Shown: piece by piece, positions 15,201 to 28,696 of the stretch
Layout of the letters: each line of letters opens with the position of its first letter
How positions within the stretch are numbered: position 1 is the stretch's first letter
NCBI GenBank assembly: GCA_023614405.1
Contig: JAJUPC010000227.1
Span: 186,001 to 250,000 of the forward strand
Length of the DNA stretch: 64,000 bases
Origin: Avena insularis
Lineage: Eukaryota > Streptophyta > Magnoliopsida > Poales > Poaceae
Reading direction: 5' to 3'
Notes under the pieces: generated by a model
What the model was told of the DNA's origin: nothing
Seen by the model: only the letters and a program-made list of their open reading frames with translations
The model's database searches: none
Position numbers and translations under genes: made by a program

Positions 15201-16030
15201 ATGACACTGGTAGATCCTTATGTGGTTCATGAAAAGAACAGACATGCAATGACACTGGGTGTGGTTCATGAAAAGAACAGACATACTATGACACTGGTGA
15301 ATCCTTATGTGTGGTTCATGAAAAGAACAGACATGCAATGATACTGGTGGATCCATATATGGTTTATCAGGAGAACACACATGCAATGACACTAGGTGTG
15401 GTTCATGAAAAGAACAGACATGCAATGACAATGGTAGATCCTTATGTGGTTCATGAAAACAACAGACATGCAATGACATCGGGTGTGGTTCATGAAAAGA
15501 GCAGACATGCAATGACCCTGCTAGATCCTTATGTGGTTCATGAAAAGAACAGACATGCAATGACATTGGATGTGGTTCATGAAAAGAACAGACGTGCAAT
15601 GACACTGGTGGATCCTTATGTGTGGTTCATGAAGAGAACAGACATGCAATGACACTGGTGTATCCTTATGTGGTTTGTTTAGAAGAACACACATGCAATG
15701 AAACTGGGTGTGGTTCATGGAAAGAACAGACATGCAATGACATTGGTGGATCCTTATGTGGTTTATTTAGAGGAACACACATACAATGACATTGGGTGTG
15801 GTTCATGAAAAGAACAGACATGCAATGGCACTGGTGGATCCTGATGTGTGGTTCATGAAAAGAACAGACATGCAATGACACTGGTGGATCCTTATGTGGT
15901 TTGCTTAGAAGAACACACATGCAATGACATTGGGTGTGGTTCATGAAAAGAACACACATCCAATGACACTGGTGGATCCTTATGTGGTTTGTTTAGAGGA
16001 ACATACATGCAATGACACCGGTGGATCCAC
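12269..16030. repeat. 3.76-kb duplication, copy 2
   Basis: Tandem partner of the preceding block. It shares private variants with it: the GACAAGCCCATACATGC variant, TCATCAAAAAAAAGACATGC, CACGTGTCGTTCATGAG and ACATACTATGACACTGG. It contains several 1-7-base deletions not in copy 1, for example around 13500-13700, which break the regular spacing. Confidence 0.7.
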
Positions 16031-16949
16031 GTGTGGTTCATGAGAAGAACACACATCCAATGACACTGGTAGATCCTTATGTGGTTCACGAAAAGAACAG
16101 ACATGCAATGACACCGGGTGTGGTTCATGAAAAGAACATACATGCAATGACACTGGTTGTGGTTCATGGAAAGAATACACATCCAATGACTCTAGCTATG
16201 GTTCATGAAAATAACACACATGCAATGACACTAGGTGTGGTTCATGAAAAGAACAGACATGCAATGACAATGGTGGATCCTTATGTCTGGTTCATGAAAA
16301 GAACATACATGCAATGACACGGGTGGATCCATATGTGGTTTGTCAGGAGAACAAATATGCAATGACATTGGGTGTGATTCATGAAAAGAACAGACATGCA
16401 ATGACACTGGTTGATATTTATGTGGTTCATTTAAAGAACGGACATGCAATGACATTGGGTGTGGTTCATGAAAAGAACAGACATGCAATGACACTGGTAG
16501 ATCCTTATGTGTGGTTGATGAAAAGAACAGACATGCAATGACATTGGTTGTGGTTCATGAAAAGAACAGACATGCAATGACACTGGTAGATCCTTATGTG
16601 TGGTTCATGAAAAGAACATACATGCAATGACACTGGGTGTTGTTCATGAAAAGAATAGACATCCAATGACTCTTGTTGTGGTTCATGAAAAGAACACACA
16701 TGCAATGACATTGGGTGTGGTTCATGAAAAGAACAAACATGCAATGACACTGGTGGATCCTTATGTGTGGTTCATGAAAGGAACAGACATGCAATGACAC
16801 TGGTGGATCCATATGTGGTTTGTTTAGAAGAACACACATGCAATGACACTGGGTGTGGTTCATGAAAAGAACAGACATGCAATGACACTGGTGGATCCTT
16901 ATGTGGTTTGTTTAGAGGAACACACATGCAATGACACTGGTGGATCCAC

Positions 16950-18802
16950 ATCTGGTTCATGAGAAGAACACACATCCAATAACACTGGTAGATCCATATG
17001 TGGTTTGTTAGGAGAACACATATGCAATGACATTGGGTGTGGTTCATGAAAAGAATAGACATGCAATGAAACTGGTAGATCCTTATGTGGTTCATGGAAA
17101 GAACAGACATGCAATGACACTGGGTGTGGTTCATGGGAAGAACAGACATGCAATGACACTGGTGGGTCCTTATGTGTGGTTCATGAAAATAACAGACATG
17201 CAATGACACTGGTGGATCCATATGTGGTTTGTCAGGAAAGCACACATGCAATGACATTGGGTGTGGTTCATGAAAAGAGCAGGCATGCAATGACTCTGGT
17301 AGATCCTTATGTGGTTCATGAAAAGAACAAACATGCAATGACATTGGATGTGGTTCATGAAAAGAACAGACGTGCAGTGACACTAGTGGATCCTTATGTG
17401 TGGTTCATGAAGAGAACAGACATGCAATGAAACTGGTGTATCCTTATGTAGTTTGTTTAGAAGAACAAAGATGGAATGAAACTGGGTGTGGTTCATGGAA
17501 AGAACAGACATGCAATGACACTGGTGGATCCTTATGTGGTTTGTTTAGAGGAACACACATGCAATGACATTGGGTGTGGTTCATGAAAAGAATAGACATG
17601 CAATGACACTGGTGGATCCTTATGTGTGGTTCATGAAAAGAACAGACATGCAATGACACTGGTGGATCCTTATGTGGTTTGTTTAGAAGAACACACATGC
17701 AATGACACTGGGTGTGGTTCATGAAAAGAACACACATCCAATGACACTGGTGGATCCTTATGTGGTTTGTTTAGAGGAACAAACATGCAATGACATCGGT
17801 GGATCCACGTGTGGTTCATGAGAAGAACACACATCCAATGACACTGGTAGATCCTTATGTGGTTCATGAAAAGAACAGACATGCAATGACACCGGGTGTG
17901 GTTCATGAAAAGAACAGACATCCAATGACACTGGGTGTGGTTCATGGAAAGAATACACATCCAATGACTCTAGCTATGGTTCATGAAAAGAACACACATG
18001 CAATGACACTGGGTGTGGTTCATGAAGAGAACAGACATGCAATGACACTGGTGGATCCTTATGTGTGGTTCATGAAAAGAACATACATGCAATGACACTG
18101 GTGGATCCATATGTGGTTTGTCAGGAGAACAAACATGCAATGACATTGGGTGTGGTTCATGAAAAGAACAGCCATGCAATAACACTGGTAGATCCTTATG
18201 TGGTTCATGAACAGAACGAACATGCAATGACATTGGGTGTGGTTCATGAAAAGAACAGACATGCAATGACACTGGTAGATCCTTATGTGTGGTTCATGAA
18301 AAGAACAAACATGCAATGACAGTGGGTGTTGTTCATGAAAAGAATAGACATCCAATGACTCTAGCTGTGGTTCATGAAAAGAACACACATGCAATGACAT
18401 TGGGTGTGGTTCATGAAAAGAACAAACATGCAATGACACTGGTGGATCCTTATGTGTGGTTCATGACAAGAGTATACATGCAATGACACTGGTGGATCCT
18501 TATGTGGTTTGTTTAGAGGAACAAACATGCAATGACATTGGGTGTGGTTCATGAAAAGAACAGAGATGCAATGACACTGGTAGATCCTTATGTGGTTCAT
18601 GAAAAGAACAGACATGCAATGACATTGGGTGTGGTTCATCAAAAAAAAGACATGCAATGACACTGGTGGATCCTTATGTGTGGTTCATGAAAAGAACAGA
18701 CATGCAATGACACTGGTGGCTCCTTATGTGGTTTGTTTAGAAGAACACACAAGCAATGACACTGGGTGTGGTTCATGAAAAGAGCAGACATGCAATGACA
18801 CT
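16950..18802. repeat. Long-range duplicated block, copy 2 (448 bp shorter)
   Basis: Matches 1-2301 apart from scattered substitutions and a 448-bp deficit between about 17250 and 17444. 448 is exactly twice the 224-bp cassette, so the difference is probably loss or gain of two cassettes. The right part of this block also starts the 5.3-kb tandem duplication. Confidence 0.78.
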
Positions 18803-21800
18803 GTGGATCCTTATGTGGTTTGTTTAGGGGAACACACATGCAATGACACCGGTGGATCCACATCTGGTTCATGAGAAGAACACACATGCAATGACACTGG
18901 TAGATCCATATGTGGTTTGTTAGGAGAACACACATGCAACTACATTGGGTGTGGTTCATGAAAAGAATAGACATGCAATGAAACTGGTAGATCCTTATGT
19001 GTTTCATGGGAAGAACATACATGCAATGACACTGGGTATGGTTCATGGGAAGACCAGACATGCAATGACACTGGCGGATCCTTATGTGTGGTTCATGAAA
19101 AGAACAGACATGCAATGACACTGGTGGATCCTTATGTGGTTTGTCAGGAGAACACACATGCAATGACTTTGGGTGTGGTTCATGAAAAGAACAGACATGC
19201 AATGACACTGGTAGATCCTTATATGGTTCATGAAAAGAACAGACAGGCAACCACACTGGGTGTGGTTCATGAAAAGAACAGACATACTATGACACTGGTG
19301 AATCCTTATGTGTGGTTCATGAAAAGATCAGACATGCAGTGATACTGGTGGATCCATATGTGGTTTATCAGGAGAACACACATGCAATGACACTGGGTGT
19401 GGTTCATGAAAAGAGCATACATGCAATGACACTAGTAGATCCTTATGTGGTTCATGAAAAGAACAGACATGCAATGACATTGGGTGTGGTTCATGAAAAG
19501 AACAGACATGCAATGACACTGGTAGATCCTTATGTGTGGTTCATGAAAAGAACAGACATGCAATGATACTAGTGGATCCATATGTGGTTTGTCAGGAGAA
19601 CACACATGCAATGACATTGGGTGTGGTTCATGAAAAGAGAAGACATGCAATGACACTGGTAGATCCTTATGTGGTTCATGAAAAGAACAGACATGCAATG
19701 ACATTGGGTGTGGTTCATGAAAAGAATAGACATGCAATGACACTGGTGGATCCTTATGTGTGGTTCATGAAAAGAACAGACATGCAATGACACTGGTGGA
19801 TCCTTATGTGGTTTGTTTAGAAGAACACACATGCAATGACACTGGGTGTGGTTCATGAAAAGAACACACATCCAATGACACTGGTGGATCCTTATGTGGT
19901 TTGTTTAGAGGAACAAACATGCAATGACATCGGTGGATCCACGTGTGGTTCATGAGAAGAACACACATCCAATGACACTGGTAGATCCTTATGTGGTTCA
20001 TGAAAAGAACAGACATGCAATGACACCGGGTGTGGTTCATGAAAAGAACAGACATCCAATGACTCTAGCTATGGTTCATGAAAAGAACACACATGCAATG
20101 ACACTGGGTGTGGTTCATGAAAAGAACAGACATGCAATGACACTCGTGGATCCTTATGTGTGGTTCATGAAAACAACATACATGCAATGACACTGGTGGA
20201 TCCATATGTGGTTTGTCAGGAGAACAAACATGCAATGACATTGGGTGTGGTTCATGAAAAGAACAGCCATGCAATAACACTGGTAGATCCTTATGTGGTT
20301 CATGAACAGAACGAACATGCAATGACATTGGGTGTGGTTCATGAAAAGAATAGACATGCAATGACACTGGTGGATCCTTATGTGTGGTTCATGAAAAGAA
20401 CAGACATGCAATGACATTGGGTGTGGTTCATGAAAAGAACAGACGTGCAATGACACTGGTAGATCCTTATGTGTGGTTCATGAAAAGAACAGACATGCAA
20501 TGACAGTGGGTGTTGTTCATGAAAAGAATAGACATCCAATGACTCTAGCTGTGGTTCATGAAAAGAACACACATGCAATGACATTGGGTGTGGTTCATGA
20601 AAAGAACAAACATCCAATGACACTGGTGGATCCTTATGTGTGGTTCATGACAAGAGTATACATGCAATGACACTGGTGGATCCTTATGTGGTTTGTTTAG
20701 AGGAACAAACATGCAATGACATTGGGTGTGGTTCATGAAAAGAACAGAGATGAAATGACACTGGTAGATCCTTATGTGGTTCATGAAAAGAACAGACATG
20801 TAATGACATTGGGTGTGGTTCATAAAAAAAAGACATGCAATGACACTGGTGGATCCTTATGTGTGGTTCATGAAAAGAACAGACATGCAATGACACTGGT
20901 GGCTCCTTATGTGGTTTGTTTAGAAGAACACACAAGCAATGACACTGGGTGTGGTTCATGAAAAGAGCAGACATGCAATGACACTGTGGATCCTTATGTG
21001 GTTTGTTTAGAGGAACACACATGCAATGACACCGGTGGATCCACATCTGGTTCATGAGAAGAACACACATCCAATGACACTGGTAGATCCATATGTGGTT
21101 TGTTAGGAGAACACACATGCAACGACATTGGGTGTGGTTCATGAAAAGAATAGACATGCAATGAAACTGGTAGATCCTTATTTGGTTCATGAAAAGAACA
21201 TACATGCAATGACACTGGGTATGGTTCATGGGAAGAACAGACATGCAATGACACTGGTGGATCCTTATGTGTGGTTCATGAAAAGAACAGACATGCAATG
21301 ACACTGGTGGATCCTTATGTGGTTTGTCAGGAGAACACACATGCAATGACTTTGGGTGTGGTTCATGAAAAGAACAGACATGCAATGACACTGGTAGATC
21401 CTTATATGGTTCATGAAAAGAACAGACATGCAATGACACTGGGTGTGGTTCATGAAAAGAACAGACATACTATGACACTGGTGAATCCTTATGTGTGGTT
21501 CATGAAAAGAACATACATGCAGTGATACTGGTGGATCCATATGTGGTTTATCAGGAGAACACACATGCAATGACACTGGGTGTGGTTCATGAAAAGAACA
21601 GACATGCAATGACACTAGTAGATCCTTATGTGGTTCATGAAAAGAACAGACATGCAATGACATTGGGTGTGGTTCATGAAAAGAACAGACATGCAATGAC
21701 ACTGGTAGATCCTTATGTGTGGTTCATGAAAACAACAGACATGCAATGATACTAGTGGATCCTTATGTGGTTTGTTTAGAAGAACAAGCATGCAATGACA

Positions 21801-22940
21801 CTGGGTGTGGTTCATGAAAAGAACAGACATGCAATGACACTGGTAGATCCATATGTGGTTTGTCAGGAGAACACACATGCAATGACATTGGGTGTGGTTC
21901 ATGAAAAGAGAAGACATGCAATGACACTGGTAGATCCTTATGTGGTTCATGAAAAGAACAGACATGCAATGACATTGGATGTGGTTCATGAAAAGAACAG
22001 ACGTGCAATGACACTGGTGGATCCTTATGTGTCGTTCATGAAGAGAACAGACATGCAAGGAAACTGGTGTATCCTTATGTGGTTTGTTTAGAAGAACACA
22101 CATGTAATGAAACTGGGTGTGGTTCATTGAAAGAACAGACATGCAATGACACTCGTGGATCCTTATGTGGTTTGTTTAGAGGAACACACATGCAATGACA
22201 TTGGGTGTGGTTCATGAAAAGAACAGACATGCAATGACACTGGTGGATCCTTATGTGTGGTTCATGAAAAGAACAGACATGCAATGACACTGGTGGATCC
22301 TTATGTGGTTTGTTTAGAAGAACATACATGCAATGACACTGGGTGTGGTTTATGAAAAGAACACACATCCAATGACACTGGTGGATCCTTATGTGGTTTG
22401 TTTAGAGGAACAGACATGCAATAAGACCGGTGGATCCACGTGTGGTTCATGAGAAGAACACACATCCAATGACACTGGTAGATCCTTATGTGGTTCATGA
22501 AAAGAATAGACATGCAATGACACCGGGTGTGGTTCATGAAAAGAACATACATGCAATGACACTGGGTGTGGTTCATGGAAAGATACACATCCAATGACTC
22601 TAGCTATGGTTCATGAAAAGAACACACATGCAATGACACTGGGTGTGTTTCATGAAAAGAACAGACATGCAATGACACTGGTGGATCCTTATGTGTGGTT
22701 CATGAAAAGAACATACATGCAATGACACTGGTGGATCCATATGTGGTTTGTCAGGAGAACAAACATGCAATGACATTGGGTGTGGTTCATGAAAAGAACA
22801 GACATGCAATGACACCGTAGATCGTTATGTGGTTCATGAAAAGAATGTATGCAATGACATTGGGTGGTTCATGAAAAGAACACATGCAATGACACTGGTG
22901 GATCATTATGTGTGGTTCATGAAAAGAACAGACATGCAAT
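17650..22940. repeat. 5.3-kb tandem duplication, copy 1
   Basis: Landmarks recur downstream at 5286 bp (17670 with 22956, 18059 with 23345, 18639 with 23925), then 5275 bp (19312 with 24587, 19536 with 24811), then 5306 bp (20545 with 25851, 20684 with 25990, 21615 with 26921, 21763 with 27069). The step changes are small indels. This is the largest directly adjacent duplication in the window and the best conserved by eye. Its left part is itself a copy of 1169-2301. Confidence 0.82.
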
Positions 22941-25900
22941 GACACTGGTGGATCCTTATGTGGTTTGTTTAGAAGAACACACATGCAATGACACTGGGTG
23001 TGGTTCATGAAAAGAACACACATCCAATGACACTGGTTGATCCTTATGTGTTTTGTTTAGAGGAACAGACATGCAATGACATCGGTGGATCCACGTGTGG
23101 TTCATGAGAAGAACACACATCCAATGACACTGGTAGATCCTTATGTGGTTCATGAAAAGAACAGACATGCAATGACACCGGGTGTGGTTCATGAAAAGAA
23201 CAGACATCCAATGACACTGGGTGTGGTTCATGGAAAGAATACACATCCAATGACTCTAGCTATGGTTCATGAAAAGAACACACATGCAATGACACTGGGT
23301 GTGGTTCATGAAGAGAACAGACATGCAATGACACTGGTGGATCCTTATGTGTGGTTCATGAAAAGAACATACATGCAATGACACTGGTGGATCCATATGT
23401 GGTTTGTCAGGAGAACAAACATGCAATGACATTGGGTGTGGTTCATGAAAAGAACAGCCATGCAATAACACTGGTAGATCCTTATGTGGTTCATGAACAG
23501 AACGAACATGCAATGACATTGGGTGTGGTTCATGAAAAGAACAGACATGCAATGACACTGGTAGATCCTTATGTGTGGTTCATGAAAAGAACAAACATGC
23601 AATGACAGTGGGTGTTGTTCATGAAAAGAATAGACATCCAATGACTCTAGCTGTGGTTCATGAAAAGAACACACATGCAATGACATTGGGTGTGGTTCAT
23701 GAAAAGAACAAACATGCAATGACACTGGTGGATCCTTATGTGTGGTTCATGACAAGAGTATACATGCAATGACACTGGTGGATCCTTATGTGGTTTGTTT
23801 AGAGGAACAAACATGCAATGACATTGGGTGTGGTTCATGAAAAGAACAGAGATGCAATGACACTGGTAGATCCTTATGTGGTTCATGAAAAGAACAGACA
23901 TGCAATGACATTGGGTGTGGTTCATCAAAAAAAAGACATGCAATGACACTGGTGGATCCTTATGTGTGGTTCATGAAAAGAACAGACATGCAATGACACT
24001 GGTGGCTCCTTATGTGGTTTGTTTAGAAGAACACACAAGCAATGACACTGGGTGTGGTTCATGAAAAGAGCAGACATGCAATGACACTGTGGATCCTTAT
24101 GTGGTTTGTTTAGGGGAACACACATGCAATGACACCGGTGGATCCACATCTGGTTCATGAGAAGAACACACATGCAATGACACTGGTAGATCCATATGTG
24201 GTTTGTTAGGAGAACACACATGCAACTACATTGGGTGTGGTTCATGAAAAGAATAGACATGCAATGAAACTGGTAGATCCTTATGTGTTTCATGGGAAGA
24301 ACATACATGCAATGACACTGGGTATGGTTCATGGGAAGACCACATGCAATGACACTGGCGGATCCTTATGTGGTTCATGAAAAGAATGACATGCAATGAC
24401 ACTGTGGATCCTTATGTGGTTTGTCAGGAGAACACACATGCAATGACTTTGGGTGTGGTTCATGAAAAACAGACATGCAATGACACCGTAGATCCTTATA
24501 TGGTTCATGAAAAGAACGATGCAATGAACCCTGGGTGTGGTTCATGAAAAGAATGTACATACTATGACACTGGTGAATCCTTATGTGTGGTTCATGAAAA
24601 GATCAGACATGCAGTGATACTGGTGGATCCATATGTGGTTTATCAGGAGAACACACATGCAATGACACTGGGTGTGGTTCATGAAAAGAGCATACATGCA
24701 ATGACACTAGTAGATCCTTATGTGGTTCATGAAAAGAACAGACATGCAATGACATTGGGTGTGGTTCATGAAAAGAACAGACATGCAATGACACTGGTAG
24801 ATCCTTATGTGTGGTTCATGAAAAGAACAGACATGCAATGATACTAGTGGATCCATATGTGGTTTGTCAGGAGAACACACATGCAATGACATTGGGTGTG
24901 GTTCATGAAAAGAGAAGACATGCAATGACACTGGTAGATCCTTATGTGGTTCATGAAAAGAACAGACATGCAATGACATTGGGTGTGGTTCATGAAAAGA
25001 ATAGACATGCAATGACACTGGTGGATCCTTATGTGTGGTTCATGAAAAGAACAGACATGCAATGACACTGGTGGATCCTTATGTGGTTTGTTTAGAAGAA
25101 CACACATGCAATGACACTGGGTGTGGTTCATGAAAAGAACACACATCCAATGACACTGGTGGATCCTTATGTGGTTTGTTTAGAGGAACAAACATGCAAT
25201 GACATCGGTGGATCCACGTGTGGTTCATGAGAAGAACACACATCCAATGACACTGGTAGATCCTTATGTGGTTCATGAAAAGAATAGACATGCAATGACA
25301 CCGGTGTGGTTCATGAACAGACCAGTCATCCAATGACACTGGGTGTGGTTCATGGAAAGAATACACATCCAATGACTCTAGCTATGGTTCATGAAAAGAA
25401 CACACATGCAATGACACTGGGTGTGGTTCATGAAAAGAACAGACATGCAATGACACTCGTGGATCCTTATGTGTGGTTCATGAAAACAACATACATGCAA
25501 TGACACTGTGGATCCATATGTGGTTTGTCGAGAGAACACACATGCAATGACACTGGGTGTGGTTCATGAAAAGAACAGACATGCAATGACACTGGTGGAT
25601 CCTTATGTGGTTCATGAAAAGAACAGACATGCAATGACACTGGGTGTGGTTCACGAAAAGAATAGACATGCAATGACACTGGTGAATCCTTGTGTGGTTC
25701 ATGAAAAGAATAGACATGCAATGACATTGGGTGTGGTTCATGAAAAGAACACGTGCAATGACACCGTAGATCCTTATGTGGTTCATGAAAAGAATGACAT
25801 ATGCAATGACAGTGGGTGTTGTTCATGAAAAGAATAGACATCCAATGACTCTAGCTGTGGTTCATGAAAAGAACACACATGCAATGACATTGGGTGTGGT

Positions 25901-28320
25901 TCATGAAAAGAACAAACATCCAATGACACTGGTGGATCCTTATGTGTGGTTCATGACAAGAGTATACATGCAATGACACTGGTGGATCCTTATGTGGTTT
26001 GTTTAGAGGAACAAACATGCAATGACATTGGGTGTGGTTCATGAAAAGAACAGAGATGAAATGACACTGGTAGATCCTTATGTGGTTCATGAAAAGAACA
26101 GACATGTAATGACATTGGGTGTGGTTCATAAAAAAAAGACATGCAATGACACTGGTGGATCCTTATGTGTGGTTCATGAAAAGAACAGACATGCAATGAC
26201 ACTGGTGGCTCCTTATGTGGTTTGTTTAGAAGAACACACAAGCAATGACACTGGGTGTGGTTCATGAAAAGAGCAGACATGCAATGACACTGTGGATCCT
26301 TATGTGGTTTGTTTAGAGGAACACACATGCAATGACACCGGTGGATCCACATCTGGTTCATGAGAAGAACACACATCCAATGACACTGGTAGATCCATAT
26401 GTGGTTTGTTAGGAGAACACACATGCAACGACATTGGGTGTGGTTCATGAAAAGAATAGACATGCAATGAAACTGGTAGATCCTTATTTGGTTCATGAAA
26501 AGAACATACATGCAATGACACTGGGTATGGTTCATGGGAAGAACAGACATGCAATGACACTGGTGGATCCTTATGTGTGGTTCATGAAAAGAACAGACAT
26601 GCAATGACACTAGTGGATCCTTATGTGGTTTGTCAGGAGAACACACATGCAATGACTTTGGGTGTGGTTCATGAAAAGAACAGACATGCAATGACACTGG
26701 TAGATCCTTATATGGTTCATGAAAAGAACAGACATGCAATGACACTGGGTGTGGTTCATGAAAAGAACAGACATACTATGACACTGGTGAATCCTTATGT
26801 GTGGTTCATGAAAAGAACATACATGCAGTGATACTGGTGGATCCATATGTGGTTTATCAGGAGAACACACATGCAATGACACTGGGTGTGGTTCATGAAA
26901 AGAACAGACATGCAATGACACTAGTAGATCCTTATGTGGTTCATGAAAAGAACAGACATGCAATGACATTGGGTGTGGTTCATGAAAAGAACAGACATGC
27001 AATGACACTGGTAGATCCTTATGTGTGGTTCATGAAAACAACAGACATGCAATGATACTAGTGGATCCTTATGTGGTTTGTTTAGAAGAACAAGCATGCA
27101 ATGACACTGGGTGTGGTTCATGAAAAGAACAGACATGCAATGACACTGGTAGATCCATATGTGGTTTGTCAGGAGAACACACATGCAATGACATTGGGTG
27201 TGGTTCATGAAAAGAGAAGACATGCAATGACACTGGTAGATCCTTATGTGGTTCATGAAAAGAACAGACATGCAATGACATTGGATGTGGTTCATGAAAA
27301 GAACAGACGTGCAATGACACTGGTGGATCCTTATGTGTCGTTCATGAAGAGAACAGACATGCAAGGAAACTGGTGTATCCTTATGTGGTTTGTTTAGAAG
27401 AACACACATGTAATGAAACTGGGTGTGGTTCATTGAAAGAACAGACATGCAATGACACTCGTGGATCCTTATGTGGTTTGTTTAGAGGAACACACATGCA
27501 ATGACATTGGGTGTGGTTCATGAAAAGAACAGACATGCAATGACACTGGTGGATCCTTATGTGGTTCATGAAAAGAACAGACATGCAATGACACTGGTGG
27601 ATCCTTATGTGGTTTGTTTAGAAGAACATACATGCAATGACACTGGGTGTGGTTCATGATAAGAACACACATCCAATGACACTGGTGGATCCTTATGTGG
27701 TTTGTTTAGAGGAACAGACATGCAATGAGACCGGTGGATCTACGTGTGGTTCATGAGAAGAACACACATCCAATGACACTGGTGGATCCTTATGTGGTTC
27801 ATGAAAAGAATAGACATGCAATGACACCGGGTGTGGTTCATGAAAAGAACATACATGCAATGACACTGGGTGTGGTTCATGGAAAGATACACATCCAATG
27901 ACTCTAGCTATGGTTCATGAAAAGAACACACATGCAATGACACTGGGTGTGTTTCATGAAAAGAACAGACATGCAATGACACTGGTGGATCCTTATGTGT
28001 GGTTCATGAAAAGAACATACATGCAATGACACTGGTGGATCCATATGTGGTTTGTCAGGAGAACAAACATGCAATGACATTGGGTGTGGTTCATGAAAAG
28101 AACAGACATGCAATGACACTGGTAGATCGTTATGTGGTTCATGAAAAGAACAGACATGCAATGACATTGGGTGTGGTTCATGAAAAGAACAGACATGCAA
28201 TGACACTGGTGGATCCTTATGTGTGGTTCATGAAAAGAACAGACATGCAATGACACTGGTGGATCCTTATGTGGTTTGTTTAGAAGAACACACATGCAAT
28301 GACACTGGGTGTGGTTCATG
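22941..28320. repeat. 5.3-kb tandem duplication, copy 2
   Basis: Second copy, running to about 28300, where the sequence again resembles 22956 at an offset of 5311. It carries clusters of small deletions absent from copy 1, for example at 24335-24560 and 25300-25330, where AACAGAC segments are shortened to AATGAC, AATGT or similar. These may be real mutations or consensus errors in a repeat assembly. Confidence 0.8.
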
Positions 28321-28696
28321 AAAAGAACACACATCCAATGACACTGGTTGATCCTTATGTGTTTTGTTTAGAGGAACAGACATGCAATGACACCGGTGGA
28401 TCCACGTGTGGTTCATGAGAAGAACACACATCCAATGACACTGGTAGATCCTTATGTGGTTCATGAAAAGAACAGACATGCAGTGACACCGGGTGTGGTT
28501 CATGAAAAGAACAGACATGCAATAACACTAGGTGTTGTTCATGAAAAGAATAGACATCCAATGACTCTAGTTGTGGTTCATGAAAAGAACACACATGCAA
28601 TGATGGTTCATGAAAAGAACAGACATGCAATGACACTGGTGGATCCTTATGTGTGGTTCATGAAAAGAACAGACATGCAATGACACTGGTGGATCC

